Below, one piece after another: positions 45,501 through 52,800 of a DNA stretch of 64,000 nucleotides. Within the stretch, counting starts at the first letter, position 1. The number at the start of each line of letters is the position of its first letter. Source of the stretch: Lachnospiraceae bacterium (GTDB lineage: Bacteria > Bacillota > Clostridia > Lachnospirales > Lachnospiraceae); contig JAFUFI010000002.1 of NCBI GenBank assembly GCA_017469945.1, positions 172,939-236,938 on the forward strand, read 5' to 3'. The notes below the pieces were generated by a model. The model was given only the letters and a program-made list of their open reading frames with translations, was not told the DNA's origin and did not search any database. Made by a program: the position numbers and the translations under genes.

Positions 45501-45867
45501 GGGGTAGTAAAGGTTTCGACAGGGGCTTTGCAGCTGGAGAAGCTATCCGGTGCGATCCGTTAATCGCAAACTTAAATATAAACGCTGACGAAAATCAGTA
45601 CGCATTTGCAGCCTAAGCTGTAAATGACGCCGCTTTTGCGGCTCGTCTGTCCCGGTGCACTCACACATCGGGGTACAGGCGTCAAAGATGTGAGAAACGA
45701 CTTGCGTTAAGCTTTGCACGCATGGGTGTATTATGAAGCTACCTTCTTATAAGCTTTGTCTGTGGGACTTATAGGAAGGGAAATGGAGCAATCCAAAACC
45801 ACCGACTGTGATAGAAGAAGTACAGGGAATGGGTCTTTGGACACGGGTTCGACTCCCGTCTACTCCA
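45501..45867 (+). ncRNA. ssrA: tmRNA (ssrA)
   Basis: Transfer-messenger RNA of about 367 bases. The 5' GGGGTAG pairs with 3' CTACTCC to make the acceptor stem; the T-arm GGGTTCGACTCCC precedes it. The discriminator is A and CCA is not encoded. The 5' part has the conserved TAAAGGTTTCGACAGGGG. The tag frame at 45566-45616 reads ANLNINADENQYAFAA then stop, ending YAFAA rather than the more usual YALAA. A terminator lies at 45935-45986. Confidence 0.95.
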
Positions 45868-45922
45868 CTTGACGAGACACTGGGCGAACCCGTCGGTTCG
45901 ACTCCCACCGGATTGTCTCCAC
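45868..45922 (+). other. Second tmRNA-3'-end-like segment (possible attachment-site remnant)
   Basis: Right after ssrA the motif GGTTCGACTCCC ... TCTCCACTT repeats the T-arm/acceptor layout of the tmRNA 3' end. GAGACA (near 45872) can pair with TGTCTC (near 45914), but there is no room for D- and anticodon arms. It resembles a decayed tRNA/tmRNA end left by integration at ssrA, a known hotspot (inference). A toxin-antitoxin pair follows. Confidence 0.5.
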
Positions 45923-45934
45923 TTTTTTAAGGAA

Positions 45935-45986
45935 TGCCGTAAATCCGAGAAATGTTGTGATTTCATAGGGTTTACGGCACTTTTTT
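45935..45986 (+). terminator. Terminator downstream of ssrA
   Basis: TGCCGTAAATCC and GGGTTTACGGCA form a 12-bp stem (one G-U) around a 21-base loop, followed by CTTTTTT. Confidence 0.85.
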
Positions 45987-46015
45987 CTAAAATGTCTAAT
46001 TATGCTTATACATGC

Positions 46016-46044
46016 TTGACATATACACATGACACGTGTATACT
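46016..46044 (+). promoter_or_regulatory. Promoter and operator of higBA
   Basis: TTGACA (46016-46021), a 17-base spacer and TATACT (46039-46044). TATACAC and GTGTATA form an inverted repeat with a 7-base centre (46022-46042) between and over the boxes, a good HigA operator candidate. The -10 ends 6 bases before the toxin ATG, so the transcript may be leaderless. Confidence 0.75.
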
Positions 46045-46050
46045 GTATCT

Positions 46051-46332
46051 ATGATTATTAACTTTAACGATAAAGAAACGGAGAAGATTTATCACCAACG
46101 TTTTTCACGAAAATTACCGCAGGAAATACAACGGACAGCACTTAGAAAACTTATTTTAATAGATAATGCTGATAGTGTTGAAGATTTGAGAGTTCCCCCC
46201 GGAAATCATCTTGAGCAACTTCAAGGTGATAGAGAAGGACAATATAGTATAAAAATCAACGATCAGTACAGAATATGCTTTTGTGCAGATGGAAATAGAT
46301 TCTATAATGTTGAGATAGTTGATTATCACTAG
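46051..46332 (+). CDS. higB: HigB-type toxin (RelE/ParE superfamily)
   Basis: A 93-residue ribosome-dependent mRNA interferase-type protein of the HigB family (killer-protein pattern MIINFNDKETEKIYHQRFSR ... PPGNHLEQLQGDREGQYSIKINDQYRICF). I chose the ATG at 46051 because family members start MIINF; an upstream ATG at 46036 would overlap the -10. The toxin gene comes first and the antitoxin second, as in higBA. The pair follows the ssrA region and may have arrived with an integration event. Confidence 0.9.
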   Translation: MIINFNDKETEKIYHQRFSRKLPQEIQRTALRKLILIDNADSVEDLRVPPGNHLEQLQGDREGQYSIKINDQYRICFCADGNRFYNVEIVDYH

Positions 46333-46346
46333 GAAAGGAGTATTAT

Positions 46347-46649
46347 ATGGATATGTTAATCAAAACCCCTACAATGGGTGAAATCCTCCTTGAGGATTTT
46401 ATGAAACCGAATAATATTTCAGCTTATAAGCTTGCGCAAGAGATTCATGTTCCCACTTCCAGAATTCAGGATATAATTCATGACAGAAGAAAGGTTACAG
46501 CGGATACCGCTCTGCGATTAGCAAAATACTTTGGTACATCCGAAAAGTATTTTTTGGATATTCAAAATGATATAGATATCAGACAGCTTAAGTATGAACT
46601 GGGAGAAGAGATATCTGAAATTAGACCTTGTAATGTGGCGGTGGGATGA
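46347..46649 (+). CDS. higA: HigA-type antitoxin, XRE-family HTH
   Basis: A 100-residue antitoxin with the HigA pattern: PTMGEILLEDFMKPNNISAY, then an XRE helix-turn-helix (KLAQEIHVPTSRIQDIIHDRRKV) and TADTALRLAKYFGTSEKYFLDIQ. It should neutralise HigB and repress the promoter at 46016. A strong ribosome site (GGAAAGGAG) lies before its ATG, giving good translation, unlike the probably leaderless toxin start. The spacing of 14 bases fits an operon. Confidence 0.93.
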   Translation: MDMLIKTPTMGEILLEDFMKPNNISAYKLAQEIHVPTSRIQDIIHDRRKVTADTALRLAKYFGTSEKYFLDIQNDIDIRQLKYELGEEISEIRPCNVAVG

Positions 46650-46706
46650 TAAAATCTTTTTATAATGTAAGGCAGCATTCTATAATATAAAGGGACACGG
46701 ATATAT

Positions 46707-47282
46707 ATGACATCACCTTACCATGGGTTAGCAGATGAAATTATATACAGCCGCTTCTTAAAGGAACAGGACGAGACTTTGCTTGCAGAGCTCTTAGACA
46801 GACATGGACAAAGCCTTGTGCTTTTTTTAAACGGAATGGTTCAGAATATGGAAGACGCAGAGGAACTGATGCTGGACAGCTTCGCTGTTATAGCTTCCGG
46901 GACGGTGCATTATACCGTGCGAAAAGACAGTACATTTAAAACCTGGCTTTTTGCCATCGCCAGAAATAAAGCAAAGATGCTCCTTCGTAAGAGAAAGTTC
47001 GTCTTTACTTCCATAGATGAGGAAGTTTTAGCTGATAAAAACTTACCGGAGTCTGAGGTCTTTGATAAAGAGGAGCGAAAAGAGCTCTATAAGGCCCTTT
47101 CTGAGATCAATAAAGATTACAGACAGGTACTTTATCTTACTTATTTTGAAGATATGAAGCCCGAGGAAATAGCAAGGGTTTTAAATAAAAGTATCAAACA
47201 GATATACAATCTGACAGCAAGGGGGAGAGAGGCTCTTAAGACTGTGCTTTTGAGAAACGGGTTTAGAGAGGGAAGATACTAA
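46707..47282 (+). CDS. ECF-type RNA polymerase sigma factor
   Basis: A 191-residue sigma-70 family protein with only regions 2 and 4. Region 2 includes MEDAEELMLDSFAVI and TFKTWLFAIARNKAKMLLRKRK; region 4 includes LSEINKDYRQVLYLTYFEDMKPEEIARVLNKSIKQIYNLTARGREALK. It starts the locus that includes a PrsW-like protease and a trypsin-like protease. No classical anti-sigma with a zinc (HxxxCxxC) motif is seen next to it, so its regulator may be one of the membrane proteins downstream. Confidence 0.9.
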   Translation: MTSPYHGLADEIIYSRFLKEQDETLLAELLDRHGQSLVLFLNGMVQNMEDAEELMLDSFAVIASGTVHYTVRKDSTFKTWLFAIARNKAKMLLRKRKFVFTSIDEEVLADKNLPESEVFDKEERKELYKALSEINKDYRQVLYLTYFEDMKPEEIARVLNKSIKQIYNLTARGREALKTVLLRNGFREGRY

Positions 47283-47302
47283 TACCTTAAAAGGAGAATG
47301 AG

Positions 47303-48094
47303 ATGCCTCTTCTTGACAGTATAATTCTTGTAATCCAGATTGCTTTGCTGACGCTCGTAGTAGTTGCTTCCGGCAGGCTTTTAAAACGTGGAAATGATAT
47401 TTTTCTTGCAATTCTGTTTATATTTTCAATCGTAAGCTGGCTTTTGAGCGATCTTTACTGGCTTGCGTTTGATGTATTGCGCTCAGGGGAGCATATGCCT
47501 CTTGCTGCCAATGAAATTGGTGAATGTGCAATGTTTCTTTTACTTTCGACAGCCATATCCAAATACAAAAATAAAGAGGAGAGAATTTCTGTATTTGCAG
47601 CTTGCTTTGCATCAGTTTTTACACTGGCCAATACTGCTCTTTGGATAATCTGGTCGGGTGAGTGGCTGCAGGATATTGTGAGCGGTATTTGTTTATTTGT
47701 TTTGCTGCTTACTTTTTTGCAGGTCTGTGAAGAAAAGAAGATGCTGAATGTAAATGTAAAATCGGTCATGTCTTTGGCAGCTTTTTTGGTAATTCTTTTC
47801 CAGGTGCTTACAACATACCTGCAAAATACATTTACCCGTATCCTTGAGTATATAAGCTATCTTATCATGTTCGCAGCTTTTTGTTTATTTATAGTTCTTG
47901 CAATTGTTTATATGCGTAGAAAAGAAAAAGCAAAGCCTTTTTTGTTAAGCATCGCGGCTTTATTGTGCGGAGTTTTTGGTATTTATATGAGCCCCGGTAT
48001 AGTTTATTCAGTAATCTTTGCCGTTACTTCGGCAATTGGACCGCTGATGTTTTTTACCATAAGAAGGGAGGTTTTGCCTGATGATATATGCTGA
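47303..48094 (+). CDS. Polytopic membrane protein of unknown function
   Basis: A 263-residue protein with about eight predicted membrane helices and short loops. No family is recognised. It starts 21 bases after the sigma-factor gene (AAAAGGAG upstream) and overlaps the PrsW-like gene by 14 bases, so it belongs to the same operon. It could be the sensor or membrane anchor for the sigma factor (speculative). Confidence 0.75.
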   Translation: MPLLDSIILVIQIALLTLVVVASGRLLKRGNDIFLAILFIFSIVSWLLSDLYWLAFDVLRSGEHMPLAANEIGECAMFLLLSTAISKYKNKEERISVFAACFASVFTLANTALWIIWSGEWLQDIVSGICLFVLLLTFLQVCEEKKMLNVNVKSVMSLAAFLVILFQVLTTYLQNTFTRILEYISYLIMFAAFCLFIVLAIVYMRRKEKAKPFLLSIAALLCGVFGIYMSPGIVYSVIFAVTSAIGPLMFFTIRREVLPDDIC

Positions 48095-48710
48095 AAACAT
48101 CCTTATCTGTATAGCGGTACCTTTAATAGTTTCTCTTTTTTTCCTTACAAAGAGTGCCAAAAGATTTGTATCTGCCTTTGTGACAGGAATGATAATCTGC
48201 CTTATATCTGCTTATATCAGTGGATTTATTGAATATGCCTCGAAATGGCAGGAAGGGGAGGCCGCGATATTTTTATCTCCTATAGTCGAAGAGAGTATGA
48301 AAATCGTACCCGTGCTTTTTTATCTTTTGATATTTACTCCGAAAAACAGTTATCTGCTGCTTTTTTCTATCGGAATAGGGGCGGGCTTCGCAACCTTTGA
48401 AAACTGCTGCTATATTCTTTCTTCCGGCGCGGATAAACTTCCTTTTATTCTTATAAGAGGTCTTGCCGTTGGGGTAATGCATATCGTTTGTACCGTAATG
48501 CTTGCTCTTGCGATGATCCTCCTTAGAAAGTACAAGGCTTTGTCGGCAGCCGGGGTTGCCGGGGCGCTTTCTTTGTCAATGATCTTTCATGCGCTGTACA
48601 ATCTGCTCGTTTCGGAGAGCGGAGTATCTTCCTACATTGGGTACACATTGCCGCTTTTATACGCTGTTATAATGCTTATTCCATACAAGAAACATCTAAA
48701 AGATCTATAG
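48081..48710 (+). CDS. PrsW-type intramembrane protease
   Basis: A 209-residue polytopic protein with PrsW/CAAX-like glutamic protease motifs: a Glu-rich EESMKIVPVLFY, then GFATFENCCYIL, then HIVCTVMLA and FHALYNLL, giving the conserved Glu and His positions. In Bacillus subtilis PrsW makes the first cut of the anti-sigma factor RsiW. The sigma factor two genes upstream makes a similar signalling role likely (inference). A terminator follows. Confidence 0.82.
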   Translation: MIYAENILICIAVPLIVSLFFLTKSAKRFVSAFVTGMIICLISAYISGFIEYASKWQEGEAAIFLSPIVEESMKIVPVLFYLLIFTPKNSYLLLFSIGIGAGFATFENCCYILSSGADKLPFILIRGLAVGVMHIVCTVMLALAMILLRKYKALSAAGVAGALSLSMIFHALYNLLVSESGVSSYIGYTLPLLYAVIMLIPYKKHLKDL

Positions 48711-48718
48711 TTTTTATG

Positions 48719-48745
48719 CCGCGTCAATAAAGGCGCGGTTTTTTT
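48719..48745 (+). terminator. Intrinsic terminator after the PrsW-like gene
   Basis: CCGCGTC and GGCGCGG pair (one G-U) with an AATAAA loop, followed by TTTTTTT. Confidence 0.88.
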
Positions 48746-48815
48746 ATTTAAATTCTAATATAGGTGAGTAAATTTACAAAAAACTGCAATTAATAAGTAT
48801 GAAGGGAGTACATAT

Positions 48816-49148
48816 ATGAAATATTCAAAAGATGAAGCCGTTTCCGAGATTATGAAACGGAGCAAAAAAATAAAGCAAAGAGTCAGGCGTATAGAAAATG
48901 CGATAATTTCTTTTTGCGGAGTCTTGTGTATGGTTTCCGTACTGGGGCTTGGAATCCTGTCTTACAAAAACGGAGGATTCGATATAGAGAGTACGGCATA
49001 CGGGTCTTTTCTTATACCGGGAGTGGCAGGAGGTTATGTGCTCGCGGCGGTTATAGCCTTTGTACTTGGAGTAACAGTGACTCTGATCATTCTTTGGCGC
49101 AGGCATAAAAACAGCAAAAACGGTATTGAACCGGAGGATGAGAAATGA
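48816..49148 (+). CDS. Small membrane protein of unknown function
   Basis: A 110-residue protein with a charged cytoplasmic N-terminus rich in Lys/Arg (MKRSKKIKQRVRRIE), two membrane helices (about 28-48 and 68-92) and a short charged tail. The ribosome site GAAGGGAG precedes it. The stop overlaps the next start (ATGA), linking it to the trypsin-like protease. It may be an anti-sigma-like or chaperone partner, but no motif shows this. Confidence 0.7.
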   Translation: MKYSKDEAVSEIMKRSKKIKQRVRRIENAIISFCGVLCMVSVLGLGILSYKNGGFDIESTAYGSFLIPGVAGGYVLAAVIAFVLGVTVTLIILWRRHKNSKNGIEPEDEK

Positions 49149-49855
49149 GCAAGAATATTATTCCGCTTGCAGCCGCTTTTATTCTTGCAGTCGTTCTTGT
49201 ATTTTTATTTTGCAGAAATGTCAGATGCTCAAAAGAGTCTGCAAGTGACATAATGAGTCCGGAAACAATAAGCTTTGAAACCGGAGCAGGGATATTTGGC
49301 AAAGACGCAGCAAATACGGATATAGATTCCATCGCGTCTTCAGTTGTAAAGCTTGAAGTCTACGATGATAAAGACAATAAGATTTCTACAGGTACCGGAT
49401 TTTCCTATGGCGATAGGAAGCTGGTTACGTCGGCTCATGTAATAGTCAATATGAAGTATATTGTAGCTTTTACGGACGGCGGAGACTCCTTTAGAATTGA
49501 AGAAGCGGCGGCTTTCGTGGACGAAGATAGAGACATTGCGATGTTTAATCTTCCGAAGGATATCAATTTGCCTCCGGTCACAGTAGCAGACAGCATCCCT
49601 AAAAGGGGGACGGAGGTTTTTACCATAGGAAGCCAGGCCGGTCTTGTTAATCTACTTACAACCGGGATAATAAGCGGCTCTTGGAGCGAAGACGGCGTGG
49701 GTTATCTTCTTTTTACCGCACCGGTTTCATCCGGAAACAGCGGGGGACCTGTTTTTGATAAAAATGGTGAGCTTTTGGGAATTGTAATAGGAACTTATGA
49801 AAAAGGACAGAATCTGAACATAGCACTTTACGCGAAAGAGTTAGAGTCCGAATAA
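49145..49855 (+). CDS. Membrane-anchored trypsin-like serine protease (S1C, no PDZ)
   Basis: A 236-residue protein: N-terminal membrane helix (about 5-23), then a chymotrypsin-like domain with the full triad His98 (VTSAHVIV), Asp130 (DEDRDIAMF) and Ser199 (SSGNSGGPVF). It resembles HtrA/DegP but has no PDZ domain. It is expected to act outside the membrane. In the context of the sigma factor and PrsW-like protease it may act in envelope stress signalling or quality control. It lies 23 bases before the giant lipoprotein gene. Confidence 0.88.
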   Translation: MSKNIIPLAAAFILAVVLVFLFCRNVRCSKESASDIMSPETISFETGAGIFGKDAANTDIDSIASSVVKLEVYDDKDNKISTGTGFSYGDRKLVTSAHVIVNMKYIVAFTDGGDSFRIEEAAAFVDEDRDIAMFNLPKDINLPPVTVADSIPKRGTEVFTIGSQAGLVNLLTTGIISGSWSEDGVGYLLFTAPVSSGNSGGPVFDKNGELLGIVIGTYEKGQNLNIALYAKELESE

Positions 49856-49878
49856 CTATTGAATATGGAGTAGGAAAG

Positions 49879-52800
49879 ATGAAAACTAAGCTGAAAAGAA
49901 TCTTATCTGTATTACTTATAACCGCTCAGGTTATGACCTGCTTTACAGGGTGCGGTACCGGAGACGGAAGCTTTTTCGATATCTTTAAGAAAAAGGTGAC
50001 TGTTTCTTTTGCTTTGCCCGATGATGCCTCTTTGTTTGATAAGGAGGAAACTTATCTTCCCGAGCCTGTAAAGGTAAAAAAGGGAACACTTGTTGCATCA
50101 ATGCCTGAGTCTAACCGCACGAGCAGTATTTTTATGGGATATTCTTACGATCCCGAAGGTCTTAAGTCGGCAGGAGAAGGCGACTCTATCGAAGAAGACC
50201 TTACACTTTATCCTCAATTTAAAATATCTGAGGGAATGACCAATGTTTTCGATATGAACTTCGTATCAGGGCAGGATGTTTCTTCGGATTACACCATTGA
50301 GCTTTCGGCATATGGTCTTACAGAGGCCGAGGTAAGAGAGCTGATTACTTTAAAGGATCTTTCTTTGGGCGAAGAAGAGGTTCCTTATTTGATCGAGGAA
50401 AATGGTGTAACTTTGCCAGCTGATGTGAATATCTCCGAAAGAGTGATGCCATATGTTAAAAACTTGATCGAGAGCAATCTGGAGGATAATACGGTTAATC
50501 TTTCAGAAGGCTTAGACGCGCTCGGACTTGATTCGGATACGATTTACAGGCTTGTTCTTATATATGCTCCCGAAGAAAGAGTTACATTTTTAAACGAAAT
50601 TGCAAACAAGACCGGAGATGAACCCCTTACAGGCTTTGCAGAGTCCGAGATCATCGGTATCGGTAATAAGACCGAGAATGAACTTAAGGCTCTTTACGGT
50701 ATTGAAGAGGGAGAAAGCCTTGAAAAATACTGGCGCGAGGAGCTGGGATACGAACTTGAGGATGTGCTCAGACTCAGCGACGTTGTTAAGGCAAATTCTG
50801 TCTTTGCGGAGACTTCCAGATTTATTGTAAAGCCTTCAGAAGAGGGATGGGCTGAAGGTGACCTTTTCCAGATTGAGATTCTTAACACTGAAAGACTCCG
50901 TTTCGTATTCGGCGACGAGATATGCACAAAGTATATTACTTATTACAACTTTACTACGCATTGTGAAGAAAAGAAAAATCTGTCCGTGGACAGCAAGGTT
51001 GTATTTATCCCTTCCGCAGAGGTAAGCGGAGTGACTCTTGGCAGTATGTTTGAGGTTTCTGTAGACAAGGACGGAAACCAGACAGCTACTGAGAGAGATA
51101 TAAGCGGCGTCCTTACGTACAAGGGAACTGAAGCCATTGATAAGGGTTCTACCATCGCCGTTTATGACGGAACGCTTAATGATGACGGCAGCGTGGATGG
51201 CGAAGTCGGATACTTTGAGATCACCGAAAACCAGGGTGAGGGAAAGTACGCATATAGGAGCGCAGACCTTAAAAATGTCCTGGCCCTTCCCGAGATCGTT
51301 CCCGTTAAAGCGGAAAGAATCGGCAAGGAGATGACAGCGGTTATTCCAAAGGCTGATCTTAAGTTTGAAAAGAGATTCAGCGAAGTACTTGGATTTGGCG
51401 AATCTGCGGAGATTGATCCGGGAGACTACCTTGCTTTTTATGATGGAGATATTTCAAAAGTAAAAGACATCGATTCTTCGGAAGGCATTGATTTTAAGGG
51501 ATATGCAAAGGTTTTGTCCGTATCGGAAGAAAACGGCAGCCTTAAGGTTACCTTTGAAAACGCTTCCGCTGAAGATGTGTTATCTTCCGTTAATCTTTAT
51601 ATGAAGACCGGGGAAGTAGCCCCCGAGCTTGCCGAGATTGACGAGGAAGCTATAAAGCAGTCCATGCTTGATGAGATCGAGAGAAGCAATCTTGTTGATG
51701 AGGCAAGTGATTATCTTTGCGACGCGCTTCTTACAGATGAGGCTGATCTGTCCAATTATAAAAACAGAGATAAATTAGCCGCTATGAAGTTCAAGACCGG
51801 AGACGGCGACGAGCTTACTTTTGATGAGGTAAGAAAGCTTGCGGACGGTGGAAAGAAGGTTGAGGTCGGAGATGTCAACGTTTCTTTTGTTGTAAGCGGT
51901 GCGCTCCAGCATTTCGAAGGAAAAGCCGGACTTCGCGCGGAGGTAACGGTATCTTTAAAGATTACCGTATCCCTTGGAGAGGCCGGAAACATCGAGATCA
52001 CACCTATGATCGTATTTGAGCAGGAGGTTCTTATAAGCCCTGCGATTAATGTAAAGGGTAAGTGGGGATATTTACTTGGATTCATCCCTTATCTTGCTTA
52101 TATTGATATCGACCCTACTTTTGAATGCGGTACTTATACCGGATTCGGACTTAACGTTACTATTATGACCACAGAAAAAGAAGATGAAGACGGCGAATTC
52201 GCCGATATGGTCAAGGAGTACAACGACAACGCCGGAGACGGAAAGTATAAGCGGGAAGATACGGTAAAGAACCTGATCAAGTCGGGAGATTCTTTAAAGA
52301 AACTTGCAGACCTTAAGAAGGGTGCGGAGTCAGGCGCCGGAGGTCAGTGGGAAGGCGGAAAGAAGAAGGAAAATGAAGACGGTCCTCTTATGGAGAACCA
52401 GTCTCCCGGTGTCGGAGGATCTCTTCCCGATAAGTATTCGGCGATGCTTGGAAATGACGCGGCCTACATCGATCTTGTAAACAAGGAGATCGGTACCTTC
52501 GCAACACCTGTGGATCCTTTCCATCTTGTTGAATTCAGTATCGGTGCATACTTTGTTGTATCCTTTAAGCTTAATGCGATGATCGGTACAGGTGTATCCT
52601 ACGAGAACGCAAAACAGTTTACCTATCACGTAAGAAAGTATGTATGCACAAGGGGTGAGGATGAGAAGGAGTCAAGTCAGGCCGATCTTGCAACACCTCA
52701 CTTTAGAGCAGACTTCTATGCCTTTGGTATGATCGGTATCAGAGTCGGTATCAGGATTGATGTACGTCTCGGTATCATCTCTACAAAGCTTGCATCTATA

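Noticed and set aside
45868..45922. Functional tRNA gene after ssrA
   Set aside because: Only T-arm and acceptor-like pieces are present; there is no space for D and anticodon arms.
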